A stretch of 48,767 nt of DNA from Prevotella sp. (GCA_016291005.1 JAEEVT010000006.1:1-48767), one strand, 5' to 3'. Shown: positions 36,017-44,405, counted from the first letter of the stretch. Notes: a model not told the origin generated them from the letters alone. Numbers and translations: made by a program.

Positions 36017-36292
36017 ATGAAAAAACTACTCTTTGCCTTAGCTGTTCTGTTGACATTCACGGCATGTCACAGACCACGTGTACGCCACGACAGGAGCAAG
36101 CGTATGCCGAAAATGCACGTACCGGTGGATACGGCTCAGAAAAATGACATAAAGGTCGTTGATAGTATCAGGGACTACGAAGACGACATCGTGTTGCCGC
36201 ACGAGACAGTCCAAAAGCAGAAGAAAATTAAAAATATTGACAAGAAAATCGAGCGCATGATGAAAGGCGAGGATGTCGATTTTGATGAATAG
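36017..36292 (+). CDS. Small uncharacterised lipoprotein
   Basis: 91 residues from the ATG at 36017. Lipoprotein signal F-T-A-C (Cys18), then a highly charged mature part: Arg-rich at first (R-P-R-V-R-H-D-R-S-K-R), then acidic and Lys-rich (K-I-K-N-I-D-K-K-I-E-R). No family recognised. Directly downstream of the peptidoglycan hydrolase and probably co-transcribed, so an envelope role is likely but unproven. Confidence 0.7.
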   Translation: MKKLLFALAVLLTFTACHRPRVRHDRSKRMPKMHVPVDTAQKNDIKVVDSIRDYEDDIVLPHETVQKQKKIKNIDKKIERMMKGEDVDFDE

Positions 36293-36325
36293 GACTAATC
36301 GCCTGACAATATGTGACGAGAAGTG

Positions 36326-36766
36326 TTACTCCTCTAACAGCTTCTCCAGGAAGTCGTCCAGATCCTTGTCCAAACCAGACATCAGTTCCTCGTCGATGAT
36401 GACGGTATCGTCGTCAACGAGGTAGAGTTCGGTGACGGACTCACGCTCGTCATCTTCCAGCACAAACGAGAAAGGCTTCAGGATGGACATCATCTCCACC
36501 TGTTTCTTATGCTTGCTCAGCACAGAGCGCAACGTGGCAGCAACGTCGTTGTAGAAGCTGTCGTCCTTGTTTTCTATCCATTGCTCAATGACACAACGGG
36601 TTATCTCCTTATCGTCGTCGTCAAAGACGGTCAGCTCTCCGCTGTCCTGACTCACGCGGATATGGATGTCTGTCATCAAGATTGCTTCCTCTTCGGGGGG
36701 GAACTTGTCGGCCACTTTGCGGAAGGCGCGTTCAACTTGTTGCAAGGTCTGTTCTGTTGCTTTCAT
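36326..36766 (-). CDS. Uncharacterised acidic protein
   Basis: 146 residues, no signal peptide, no membrane segment. Strongly acidic, with D/E clusters (F-D-D-D-D-K-E, L-E-D-D-E-R-E, D-K-D-L-D-D-F-L-E-K-L-L-E-E at the end). Helical ends flank a beta-rich middle. I do not recognise a family. A good promoter (36791-36823) supports a real gene, and coding quality is like its neighbours. Confidence 0.7.
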   Translation of the reverse strand: MKATEQTLQQVERAFRKVADKFPPEEEAILMTDIHIRVSQDSGELTVFDDDDKEITRCVIEQWIENKDDSFYNDVAATLRSVLSKHKKQVEMMSILKPFSFVLEDDERESVTELYLVDDDTVIIDEELMSGLDKDLDDFLEKLLEE

Positions 36767-36790
36767 CGTTCATTGTTGTTTAAGACGTGA

Positions 36791-36823
36791 CAAAGGTACG
36801 AATAAAAAATAGATATTTGCAAA
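36791..36823 (-). promoter_or_regulatory. Promoter for the acidic protein gene
   Basis: Minus strand TACCTTTG (36791-36798) and TTTG (36820-36823), spacing 21 bp, 25 bp upstream of the ATG. Confidence 0.6.
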
Positions 36824-36884
36824 CGATTACGACTTTTTTTTTATTTTTTTCTCAATTCTTACTACTTAATTCTTATTTTCTTCG

Positions 36885-36892
36885 TACCTTTG
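36885..36892 (+). promoter_or_regulatory. Promoter -7 box for rseC-rnf
   Basis: TACCTTTG, 28 bp before the rseC ATG; the -33 region is only T-rich with no TTTG. Confidence 0.5.
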
Positions 36893-36919
36893 CAAAGCAA
36901 ACTCGAGATAGCTAATCTA

Positions 36920-37339
36920 ATGAATAATAAAATCCAGCATTCGGGGATTATCGAAAGTATTGAAGACGGTTGCATCCATGTTCGTATCGTCCAGACTTCT
37001 GCATGTGCTGCATGTAAGGTGGCTGGCTATTGCAATGCGGCAGAAGCGAAGGAGAAAATCGTCGATGTCTTTTGCAATACCGCTGATACACCGTGGACGG
37101 TAGGTCAGTCCGTGATGGTGACGGCACCTGGCGAGGTGGCTCCACGGGCGCTCTTGCTGGGTTTCGGCATTCCTTTCATCGTGTTGGTGGGCGTGCTTGC
37201 GCTGGTGTTTTGGCTGACGGCCAACGAGGGGCTTGCTGCGCTCTGCGGACTTGGGGCATTATTGCCGTACTATGGTGTGCTATTCCTGTTGCGCAACCGA
37301 CTGCGTGAGAAGTTCGCATTTTCCATAGAATCAGAATAA
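36920..37339 (+). CDS. RseC/MucC-family protein
   Basis: 139 residues from the ATG at 36920. Small cytoplasmic N-terminus with C29-x2-C32 and C38 (S-A-C-A-A-C-K-V-A-G-Y-C), the conserved Cys pattern of SoxR-reducing/RseC proteins, then two membrane segments at about 73-95 and 98-118. In many bacteria rseC travels with rnf/rsx genes; here it opens the rnf operon and may be an iron-sulphur or redox-linked accessory of the complex. 84 bp before rnfB. Confidence 0.88.
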   Translation: MNNKIQHSGIIESIEDGCIHVRIVQTSACAACKVAGYCNAAEAKEKIVDVFCNTADTPWTVGQSVMVTAPGEVAPRALLLGFGIPFIVLVGVLALVFWLTANEGLAALCGLGALLPYYGVLFLLRNRLREKFAFSIESE

Positions 37340-37423
37340 TCGGTTGAATCCAAATATGATCTGTTGAATCTGAATGATCCGAAGAATCCAAATATAAACT
37401 AAAACAAATAAGAAAAAAGATTT

Positions 37424-38353
37424 ATGAATTTCGTTTTGATTGCAGTATTAGTGCTGGGCGCCATCGGACTGATTGCAGCCCTCGTACTGTTTGTCTGCTC
37501 CAAGAAGTTCTACGTCTACGAAGATCCGCGCATTGCCCAGGTTACTGAGCAGTTGCCTGGTGCCAACTGTGGCGGTTGCGGCTTCGCAGGATGTGGAGGA
37601 CTGGCCGACGCACTCGTCAAAGGTGCTGATGCCGGCAGTCTGGAAGGACTGATGTGTCCCGTGGGCGGACAGGAAGTGATGGGCAAGGTGGCCGACCTCT
37701 TAGGAATGGCTATTGCCAACGGCGAGCCGAAGGTTGCCGTAGTTCGTTGTAACGGAACGTGTGCATTACGTCCGAAGATTGCGGAGTACAGTGGTCTGCG
37801 TACCTGTGCTGCCATGAACTCGTGTGGTGCCGGTGAGACGGCGTGTGGCTTTGGCTGCTTAGGCTGTGGCGACTGTGTGGAGGCATGTCAGTTTGATGCT
37901 ATTCACATCAATGCCGAGACTGGTCTGGCCGAAGTCGATGAAGAGAAGTGTGTGGCATGTGGTGCCTGTGTGAAGGCTTGTCCGCGCAACATCATCGAAC
38001 TGCGCAAGAAGGGTCCGAAGGGTAGGAGAGTGTTTGTCTCCTGCGTCAACAAGGACAAAGGCCCTGTTGCCATGAAGGCTTGTAAGGCAGCTTGTATCGG
38101 TTGTGGTAAGTGTGAGAAGGAGTGTAAGTTTGGTGCTATTACCATCGAAGGCAATGTGTCGTACATCGACCCCGAGAAGTGCCGCCTTTGCCGCAAGTGC
38201 GTAGAGGCATGTCCGACGAAGGCTATTCACGCTGTGAATTTCCCGGCTCCTAAGCCAAAGCCTGCTGAACCTTCAGAACCTACTGCACCTGCCAAACCTA
38301 CTGCACCTGTTACCCCTACTGAAACTACTAAAGAGAAGGAGGATCAAGCATGA
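37424..38353 (+). CDS. rnfB: Rnf complex subunit B (multi-cluster ferredoxin)
   Basis: 309 residues. One N-terminal membrane anchor (about 3-25), then the Fe-S domain with C49, C52, C57 and C78 (G-A-N-C-G-G-C-G-F-A-G-C). Four 4Fe-4S ferredoxin motifs follow (C-L-G-C-G-D-C near 145, C-V-A-C-G-A-C near 177, C-I-G-C-G-K-C near 223, C-R-L-C-R-K-C near 252). It is the likely ferredoxin entry point. A Pro/Ala/Thr/Glu-rich tail of about 35 residues ends the protein. Its stop overlaps the rnfC start (ATGA). Confidence 0.95.
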   Translation: MNFVLIAVLVLGAIGLIAALVLFVCSKKFYVYEDPRIAQVTEQLPGANCGGCGFAGCGGLADALVKGADAGSLEGLMCPVGGQEVMGKVADLLGMAIANGEPKVAVVRCNGTCALRPKIAEYSGLRTCAAMNSCGAGETACGFGCLGCGDCVEACQFDAIHINAETGLAEVDEEKCVACGACVKACPRNIIELRKKGPKGRRVFVSCVNKDKGPVAMKACKAACIGCGKCEKECKFGAITIEGNVSYIDPEKCRLCRKCVEACPTKAIHAVNFPAPKPKPAEPSEPTAPAKPTAPVTPTETTKEKEDQA

Positions 38354-39726
38354 ATATCAGAACATTTAGAATAGGTGGTGTACACCCCGAAGAGAACAAG
38401 CTGACCCACGACGTTGAGACGAAGGTTGCCGCGCTCCCTAAGCAGGCCATCTTCCCACTCAGTCAGCATATCGGTGCCCCAGCCAAGCCTGTCGTCCAGA
38501 AAGGAGACAAGGTGAAGGTAGGTACCATGATTGCCGAGGCTGGCGGCTTTGTGTCAGCCCCCATCTTCTCCAGTGTCAGCGGCACGGTGTTCAAGATTGA
38601 CACGGCCATCGATGCTACCGGCTATCGCAAGCCCGTTATTATTATTAATGTAGAAGGTGACGAGTGGGAAGAGACCATCGACCGCTCAGACAAGCTGGAA
38701 CTGGTGAAGGACCACCCCGAACTGACGCCCGAGGAAATCGTGAACCGCATCAAGGCTGCCGGTGTTGTGGGTATGGGCGGCGCCTGTTTCCCCACCTTTA
38801 TTAAGTTATGTCCCCCACCGACGGCCAAGGCTGAGTGTGTCATCATCAATGCCGTAGAGTGCGAGCCGTACATTACTGCCGACTTCCGTCTGATGATGGA
38901 GCACGCTGACGAAATACTTGTTGGTTTGGAACTACTGATGAAAGGCGCCAAGGTCACGAAGGGCTACATCGGCATCGAGACGAACAAGATGCCCGCCATC
39001 GAGCTGCTGACCAAGAAGTGTGCCGAGGCATTTAGTGCCTCGGAATACAGCGTCGAGGTCGTACCCTTGAAGCAGCGCTACCCTCAGGGCGGTGAGAAAC
39101 AGCTCGTCGATGCTGTCATCCGCCGTCAGGTTCCAGCACCTCCTGCCATTCCTGTCAACGTTGGAGCAATAGTTCAAAACGTAGGTACTGCCTTCGCTGT
39201 GTATGAGGCAGTTATGAAGCATAAGCCGTTGTTCGAGCGCTACACGACTGTCACGGGGAAGAAGCTGACTTCACCAGGTAACTTCTTGGTGCGTATGGGT
39301 ACACCGATGAAGGATCTCATCGAGGTCTGTGGTGGTATGCCCGAGGGTGACAACAAGCTGTTAGCCGGCGGTCCGATGATGGGTAAGGCGCTGACCAGTA
39401 CCGAGGTTCCTATCTGTAAGGGTACCAACTCGGTGACCATCATCTCTGACGAGGAAGCTGTCCGTAAGGAACCTAATCCCTGCATCCGCTGTGCCAAGTG
39501 TGTCTCAGCATGTCCGATGGGTCTCGAACCTTACTTGCTGGCCAAGCTCGCTGCCGTCAAGAACTGGGAGCGTGCCGAGAAGGAAGAAGTCGTCAGCTGT
39601 ATCGAGTGTGGCTCGTGTCAGTTCACGTGTCCCGCCCACCGTCCCTTGCTTGACAACATCCGCCAGGCCAAATCGACGGTCATGGGAATCATTCGTGCCC
39701 GTGCTGCTGCGGCTCAGAAAAAGTAA
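38350..39726 (+). CDS. rnfC: Rnf complex subunit C
   Basis: 458 residues. NADH- and FMN-binding subunit, related to the NuoF fold: G-V-V-G-M-G-G-A-C-F-P-T near 138-149 and a barrel-sandwich domain near 40-100. Two C-terminal 4Fe-4S motifs, C-I-R-C-A-K-C near 378 and C-I-E-C-G-S-C near 417. Passes electrons between NAD and the iron-sulphur subunit in the sodium- or proton-pumping ferredoxin:NAD oxidoreductase. No long N- or C-terminal extension. Confidence 0.95.
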   Translation: MNIRTFRIGGVHPEENKLTHDVETKVAALPKQAIFPLSQHIGAPAKPVVQKGDKVKVGTMIAEAGGFVSAPIFSSVSGTVFKIDTAIDATGYRKPVIIINVEGDEWEETIDRSDKLELVKDHPELTPEEIVNRIKAAGVVGMGGACFPTFIKLCPPPTAKAECVIINAVECEPYITADFRLMMEHADEILVGLELLMKGAKVTKGYIGIETNKMPAIELLTKKCAEAFSASEYSVEVVPLKQRYPQGGEKQLVDAVIRRQVPAPPAIPVNVGAIVQNVGTAFAVYEAVMKHKPLFERYTTVTGKKLTSPGNFLVRMGTPMKDLIEVCGGMPEGDNKLLAGGPMMGKALTSTEVPICKGTNSVTIISDEEAVRKEPNPCIRCAKCVSACPMGLEPYLLAKLAAVKNWERAEKEEVVSCIECGSCQFTCPAHRPLLDNIRQAKSTVMGIIRARAAAAQKK

Positions 39727-39759
39727 AAAGGTAAAAAAAGTAAAAAAGGTAAAAATACA

Positions 39760-40758
39760 ATGGGAAAATTAATTGTATCACTTTCGCCTCACGCACACGG
39801 AACCGACACCGTTGAGAAGAATATGTATGGCGTCATTATTGCCCTCATACCCGCTCTGCTCGTGTCGTTCTACTTCTTTGGCATTGGTTCTGCCATAGTC
39901 TGTGCGACGAGTGTTGCGGCCTGCGTATTCTTCGAGTGGGCCATCAATAAGTTTATGCTCAAGAACGAGCGCTGCACCGTTTGTGACGGTTCTGCCATCC
40001 TGACCGGTCTGCTGCTTGGCTTTAACCTGCCCTCGAACCTGCCTATATGGATTATCATCATCGGCGCCCTGTTTGCCATCGGCGTGGCTAAGATGACCTT
40101 TGGTGGGCTGGGTAATAACCTCTTCAACCCCGCGCTCGTAGGACGTGCTGCCCTGCTGGTAGCCTTCCCCGCACAGATGACGACTTGGCCAAAGGTTGGT
40201 CAGTTGACCAGTTATCTCGACGCTGAGACAGGGGCTACGCCGCTGGCCATCATGAAGGAGGCTATCAAGAGTGGTAACGCCTCGGTGCTCGACCAGCTGC
40301 CTTCGTCGCTCGACCTCTTCCTGGGCAACCATCCCGACGGAGCCGGTGCTGTGGGTGAGATTTGTGCTCTGGCGCTGCTACTTGGCCTTGCCTACATGCT
40401 GTGGAAGAAAATCATTACGTGGCACATCCCCGTCAGCATCATCGCTACGGTATTTGTATTCTCGGGTCTTTGCCATCTGGCCAGCCCCGCCTACGCCGAT
40501 CCGTTCTCAGTCATCCTCTCGGGTGGCTTGATGCTGGGTGCTATCTTCATGGCTACGGACTACGTGACGAGTCCGATGACCGCCAAGGGTCAGCTGATCT
40601 ATGGTGTCTGCATAGGTTTCCTGACCGTCATCATCCGTAACTGGGGAGCCTATCCGGAGGGCATGTCGTTTGCCATTCTGATTATGAATGCCTTTACACC
40701 TCTTATTAATACCTACGTGAAACCCAAGCGCTTTGGAGAAGTGCCGGCTTCTAAGTAA
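39760..40758 (+). CDS. rnfD: Rnf complex subunit D
   Basis: 332 residues, about nine or ten membrane segments. Relative of NqrB. T-G-A-T-P-L with Thr160 is the site for phosphoester-linked FMN. Spacer from rnfC is A/G-rich with repeated AAAAAGGTAAAA strings. Confidence 0.94.
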   Translation: MGKLIVSLSPHAHGTDTVEKNMYGVIIALIPALLVSFYFFGIGSAIVCATSVAACVFFEWAINKFMLKNERCTVCDGSAILTGLLLGFNLPSNLPIWIIIIGALFAIGVAKMTFGGLGNNLFNPALVGRAALLVAFPAQMTTWPKVGQLTSYLDAETGATPLAIMKEAIKSGNASVLDQLPSSLDLFLGNHPDGAGAVGEICALALLLGLAYMLWKKIITWHIPVSIIATVFVFSGLCHLASPAYADPFSVILSGGLMLGAIFMATDYVTSPMTAKGQLIYGVCIGFLTVIIRNWGAYPEGMSFAILIMNAFTPLINTYVKPKRFGEVPASK

Positions 40759-40764
40759 TTTAGA

Positions 40765-40796
40765 AATGTAACAATGTAAAAATGTAAAAATGCAAG
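40765..40796 (+). repeat. 8-bp tandem repeat in the rnfD-rnfG spacer
   Basis: Four 8-bp units: AATGTAAC, AATGTAAA, AATGTAAA, AATGCAAG. They end 4 bp before the rnfG ATG. Confidence 0.8.
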
Positions 40797-40800
40797 AATT

Positions 40801-41421
40801 ATGAAGAAGCTTGAATCATCTTTAACGAATATGGCGCTGGTACTCACGGGAGTAGCAGTTATCATGGGTGGTATCCTTGCCTTTGTGAACCATCTCACGG
40901 AGGGTCCCATCAACGAACAAAAAGAAAAGGCCCTTGCTGACGGTATCAAGAACGTTATGTGTGTCAGCGACCTGAAGGTTGCCAAGACCGACGAGGTGAA
41001 GCAGAACGATGCCAAGGGTAAGGAAATGGTCTATACCATCTATCAGATTCAGGACGCGCAGGGCAATGACCTCGGTGCTGCCGTAGAGTCTTCCACGATG
41101 GGCTTTGGCGGTAACCTGAAGGTGCTGGTGGGTTTCGACCCCGAAGGCAAGATTCTGGGCTATACTTTGCTTGAGCAGACTGAGACCCCAGGGCTGGGTG
41201 CCAAGGCCGACAAGTGGTTCCAGAAGGGCCAGAAGGGCGACATCATCGGTAAGTCACCTGCCGAGCCGCTGACCGTCTCGAAGGATGGCGGACAGGTGGA
41301 TGCCATCACCGCCTCTACCATCACCAGCCGTGCCTTCCTGCTCGCTGTGAACAATGCTTATAATGCTTACAAGGCCACTCCGGCCACCGACGGCGAAACA
41401 GGAGCAACGAAACAAGAATAA
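40801..41421 (+). CDS. rnfG: Rnf complex subunit G
   Basis: 206 residues. One N-terminal membrane segment (about 10-30) and a periplasmic FMN-binding domain. The covalent FMN motif normally reads S/T-G-A-T; here it is T170-A-S-T173 followed by I-T-S-R-A, so the acceptor Thr is kept while the two inner residues differ. Relative of NqrC. Confidence 0.93.
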   Translation: MKKLESSLTNMALVLTGVAVIMGGILAFVNHLTEGPINEQKEKALADGIKNVMCVSDLKVAKTDEVKQNDAKGKEMVYTIYQIQDAQGNDLGAAVESSTMGFGGNLKVLVGFDPEGKILGYTLLEQTETPGLGAKADKWFQKGQKGDIIGKSPAEPLTVSKDGGQVDAITASTITSRAFLLAVNNAYNAYKATPATDGETGATKQE

Positions 41422-41442
41422 TGTCTAATAACGAAAATAATC

Positions 41443-42027
41443 ATGAGTTATATAAGTATTATCAAAAACGGCATCGTCAAGGAGAACCCTACGTTCGTCC
41501 TGATGCTCGGTATGTGTCCTACGCTGGCTACTACCACGTCGGCCATGAATGGCATGTCGATGGGACTGGCAACGATGGCTGTGCTTATTTGTACCAACTT
41601 TGTGATATCGTGTCTGAAGAGTGTCACCCCTGATAAGGTGCGCATCCCCGTGTTTATCGTCGTCATAGCAGCCTTTGTCACCATGCTCCAGCTGGTCATC
41701 AAGGCTTTCCTGCCTGACATCGACGCAGCGCTGGGTCTCTTCATTCCCCTGATAGTGGTCAACTGTGTTATCCTCGGTCGCGCTGAGGCCTTTGCTGCCA
41801 AGAACTCGCCTATAGCATCGCTCTTCGACGGCATCGGCATTGGTCTGGGCTTTACGCTGGGTCTGACACTGCTGGGCATCTGCCGCGAGATTCTGGGTTC
41901 AGGTTCCGTGTTTGGCCTGACTTTGTTGCCCGAGACATACAACATCCTGCTCTTCGTGCTACCTCCGGGGGCTTTCATCATGCTGGGATTCCTCATCGCC
42001 ATCGTGAATAAGTTACGCAATTCGTGA
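41443..42027 (+). CDS. rnfE: Rnf complex subunit E
   Basis: 194 residues, six membrane segments, relative of NqrD and paralogue of RnfA. N-P-T-F-V-L-M-L-G-M-C-P near 15-26 contains the Cys that, with its RnfA counterpart, binds the intramembrane iron-sulphur centre. The last codons and stop (42025-42027) lie inside a 15-bp tandem repeat. Confidence 0.94.
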   Translation: MSYISIIKNGIVKENPTFVLMLGMCPTLATTTSAMNGMSMGLATMAVLICTNFVISCLKSVTPDKVRIPVFIVVIAAFVTMLQLVIKAFLPDIDAALGLFIPLIVVNCVILGRAEAFAAKNSPIASLFDGIGIGLGFTLGLTLLGICREILGSGSVFGLTLLPETYNILLFVLPPGAFIMLGFLIAIVNKLRNS

Positions 42028-42074
42028 TAGCGCAATTTGTAGTAACGTAATTCGTAATAACGTAATACCGATAA
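42015..42074 (+). repeat. 15-bp tandem repeat across the rnfE stop and rnfE-rnfA spacer
   Basis: Four 15-bp units at 42015, 42030, 42045 and 42060 (ACGCAATTCGTGATA, GCGCAATTTGTAGTA, ACGTAATTCGTAATA, ACGTAATACCGATAA). The first supplies the rnfE stop; the last ends 2 bp before the rnfA ATG. Confidence 0.85.
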
Positions 42075-42076
42075 TT

Positions 42077-42679
42077 ATGGAATATATATTGATTTTCATT
42101 AGCGCGATATTCGTCAACAATATCATTCTGTCGCAGTTCCTCGGCATCTGTCCCTTCCTCGGTGTCTCGAAGAAGGTTGACACCTCCTTGGGTATGTCGG
42201 CAGCTGTCGCCTTCGTGCTCACCCTGGCAACTATCGTGACATGGCTGGTACAGAAGTTCGTGCTTGACGCCTTTGGACTGCAATACCTGCAGACCATTGC
42301 CTTCATCTTGGTCATTGCCTCGTTGGTTCAGATGGTCGAGATTATCCTGAAGAAGGTGTCGCCGGCACTCTATCAGGCACTTGGCATCTTCCTGCCGCTC
42401 ATCACCACTAACTGTGCCGTGCTGGGTGTCGCCATCCTCGTCATCCAGAAGGATTTCAACCTGCTGCAGAGCGTGGTCTATGCCTTCTCGACGGCCATTG
42501 GTTTCGGACTGGCGCTGACGGTCTTTGCCGGTATGCGCGAGCAACTGGAACTGTGTAGCATTCCCAAGGGTATGCGCGGAATGGCAATTGTCATGCTGTC
42601 TGCCGGACTGCTTTCCCTGGCCTTCATGGGCTTCTCGGGCGTCGATGGTGGTCTGCGCGTCCTCTTCGGACTGGACTAA
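42077..42679 (+). CDS. rnfA: Rnf complex subunit A
   Basis: 200 residues, six membrane segments, relative of NqrE. N-N-I-I-L-S-Q-F-L-G-I-C-P-F-L-G near 13-28 carries the conserved Cys of the intramembrane iron-sulphur site. Completes the order rseC-B-C-D-G-E-A. The stop interlocks with that of the convergent methyltransferase gene (CTAA, 4 bp). Confidence 0.95.
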   Translation: MEYILIFISAIFVNNIILSQFLGICPFLGVSKKVDTSLGMSAAVAFVLTLATIVTWLVQKFVLDAFGLQYLQTIAFILVIASLVQMVEIILKKVSPALYQALGIFLPLITTNCAVLGVAILVIQKDFNLLQSVVYAFSTAIGFGLALTVFAGMREQLELCSIPKGMRGMAIVMLSAGLLSLAFMGFSGVDGGLRVLFGLD

Positions 42680-43473
42680 ACCCTTAATTGCCAGAAAGCC
42701 ACGGCAGCAGCGGCAGCTACGTTCAGCGAGTCGACGCCGTGAGCCATAGGGATTTTTACCGTATAGTCGGCCTCTTCTATCGTCTGATGGGGGAGGCCGT
42801 CGCCTTCTGTCCCCATGATGATGGCCAGACGCTCTTCAGCGGCCAGCCGAGGGTCGTCCAGCGAGATGCTGTTGTCGCTCAGCGCCATGGCTGCCGTGCG
42901 GAAACCATAGTCGTGCAGCGAGGTAATGGGAGCATCGAGCCACGTCCAGGGAACAAGGAATACTGAGCCCATTGAGACGCGCACGGCACGGCGGTTTAAG
43001 GGGTCACAGGTGTCGCGCGTCAACAGGACGGCATCAATGCCAAGTGCTGCTGCCGAGCGGAAAATAGCACCGATGTTGGTAGTGTCCGTAACAGCCTCTA
43101 TGACGACAATGCGGCGTGCCTCTTTCACAATTTCATCCACTGGCGGCATCGGTCTGCGGCGCATGGCACACAGCACACCGCGCGTCAAAGTATAGCCCGT
43201 CAATTGCGTCAGCACCTCACGGTTGCCGGTATAGATGGGAATGTCGCCAACACGCTCAACAATGTCCTGGGCATCGCCAGTCAGGTGCTTGCGCTCGCAG
43301 AGTAGGGCAGTAGCCTCCCAGCCGGCATCCAAAGCCACACGGATCACCTTAGGACTCTCAGCGATAAACAGTCCCTTCTCTGGTTCCAGTTCCATGCGCA
43401 ACTGGGCTTCCGTCAACGTGCTGAACACTTCGATGCCTGGTTCGTGAAGCGAAGAAATCTCGATAATTGCCAT
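42676..43473 (-). CDS. TrmH/SpoU-family RNA 2'-O-methyltransferase
   Basis: 265 residues. N-terminal substrate-binding-like domain (about 1-100), then a SPOUT knot domain: V-T-D-T-T-N-I-G-A-I-F-R-S-A-A-A-L-G near 130-147 (motif 1), I-I-M-G-T-E-G-D-G-L near 214-223 (motif 2) and I-P-M-A-H-G-V-D-S-L-N-V-A-A-A near 237-251 (motif 3). Methylates a ribose in rRNA or tRNA with S-adenosylmethionine; the exact site is unknown. A minus-strand TACTTTTG box at 43496-43503 is a plausible promoter. Confidence 0.92.
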   Translation of the reverse strand: MAIIEISSLHEPGIEVFSTLTEAQLRMELEPEKGLFIAESPKVIRVALDAGWEATALLCERKHLTGDAQDIVERVGDIPIYTGNREVLTQLTGYTLTRGVLCAMRRRPMPPVDEIVKEARRIVVIEAVTDTTNIGAIFRSAAALGIDAVLLTRDTCDPLNRRAVRVSMGSVFLVPWTWLDAPITSLHDYGFRTAAMALSDNSISLDDPRLAAEERLAIIMGTEGDGLPHQTIEEADYTVKIPMAHGVDSLNVAAAAAVAFWQLRV

Positions 43474-43577
43474 GATGTGACTATTTTTTCTCGTGCAAAA
43501 GTACGAAATAATGCATAATTTTACCCTTCCGTGGCATATTTTTTAATGTTTAATGTTTAATATTTAATTTTTCTTTG

Positions 43578-43585
43578 TACCTTTG
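43578..43585 (+). promoter_or_regulatory. Promoter -7 box for tRNA-Arg(TCT)
   Basis: TACCTTTG, 22 bp before the mature tRNA; a GTTTA string stands at the -33 position. Confidence 0.5.
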
Positions 43586-43607
43586 CAGCCGAAATCGCAA
43601 GACGTGG

Positions 43608-43684
43608 GGTTCCGTAGCTCAGCTGGATAGAGCAACAGCCTTCTAAGCTGTGGGTCTCGGGTTCGAATCCCGACGGAATCACCA
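43608..43684 (+). tRNA. tRNA-Arg (anticodon TCT)
   Basis: Cloverleaf with acceptor GGTTCCG/CGGAATC, anticodon stem ACAGC/GCTGT around CTTCTAA (anticodon TCT), T arm CGGGTTCGAATCCCG. Mature end at 43681; CCA is encoded (43682-43684), unlike the other tRNA in this window. Confidence 0.95.
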
Positions 43685-43689
43685 AAAGA

Positions 43690-43718
43690 AAAACCCCCTC
43701 CTTCTGGAGAGGGCTTTT
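43690..43718. terminator. Bidirectional intrinsic terminator between tRNA-Arg and the HU-like gene
   Basis: Stem CCC-C-CTCC / GGAG-A-GGG (one mismatch) with a TTCT loop. It is followed by TTTT on the plus strand and by a run of five T on the minus strand, so it can end both transcripts. Confidence 0.7.
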
Positions 43719-43722
43719 CCAT

Positions 43723-44202
43723 TTAGGGTTCCTCGTGCTGCTTCTTGGCCTCGCGGACAGCCTTGGCGCCGTAGAGCGGATTGCCCTTGCTGTCGAGAGC
43801 CACGTCGCGCATCTGCCAGGTAACCTCCGAGATAGCCTCGGCAACCTTCTTCTTGCCCACCTTGATCTTGTCGGGCGTGAACAGCAGCTTCGTCGACTTC
43901 AGGTGCTCGGCCTGGTTCCAGTCCTCCAGGTGGTTGACGGCCTTCGAGCTCAGTCCGGGCTTGAAGATTCCCAGCCCCTCGATCCTGACCTTACAGCCCA
44001 TGCCGAGGAAGTGCTTGATGGCCTTGCCCATCTCGTCGATGACGGCCTTGCAGTCCGATCTCTTGACCGAAGCCTGCTCCTGGATAAACTCTGCGACCAC
44101 GTTCAGGTCGACAAACTCGTCGGGATACACCGGTCTTGCCGTGTACTTTCCGAAAATCGGCGAATGCTCATTGTTGTTCTTCGCCAGTGCATAATAGTTC
44201 AT
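43723..44202 (-). CDS. HU-related long histone-like DNA-binding protein
   Basis: 159 residues. HU/IHF-fold protein of the long Bacteroidetes type (Bacteroidetes 'HU-related histone-like' family): helical N-part around V-A-E-F-I-Q-E-Q-A-S-V-K-R-S-D-C-K-A-V-I-D-E, then the beta-arm region G-C-K-V-R-I-E-G-L-G-I-F-K-P-G near 68-82 and a basic C-terminal extension. Probably binds DNA as an architectural protein. Preceded by a strong promoter (44310-44341). Paralogues are usually numerous in one genome. Confidence 0.87.
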   Translation of the reverse strand: MNYYALAKNNNEHSPIFGKYTARPVYPDEFVDLNVVAEFIQEQASVKRSDCKAVIDEMGKAIKHFLGMGCKVRIEGLGIFKPGLSSKAVNHLEDWNQAEHLKSTKLLFTPDKIKVGKKKVAEAISEVTWQMRDVALDSKGNPLYGAKAVREAKKQHEEP

Positions 44203-44309
44203 ACGCGTTGTGTGTTTTTGATGGTATGAGACTTCATCTGGTCAGCTACATCGGGTGACCAGTTCCCGCCGAAGAAAAAGGACTCTACTTTAGTACCTTT
44301 TCTTTGTTG

Positions 44310-44341
44310 CAAAGTTACTAAATATTTTCCATATTACCAAA
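44310..44341 (-). promoter_or_regulatory. Promoter for the HU-like gene
   Basis: Minus strand TAACTTTG (44310-44317) and TTTG (44338-44341), spacing 20 bp. It implies a leader of about 100 nt. Confidence 0.6.
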
Positions 44342-44405
44342 CATTTCCGCACTTTTTTTCAAGTAAAACAACAACTTTTTGTTCATTATAGCCCCAACAG
44401 AAATC

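Noticed and set aside
43690..43718. REP-type element like the one at 29554
   Set aside because: It shares CCCCCTCCTT but has a T-run on both sides and lies exactly between two gene ends, so a bidirectional terminator explains it.
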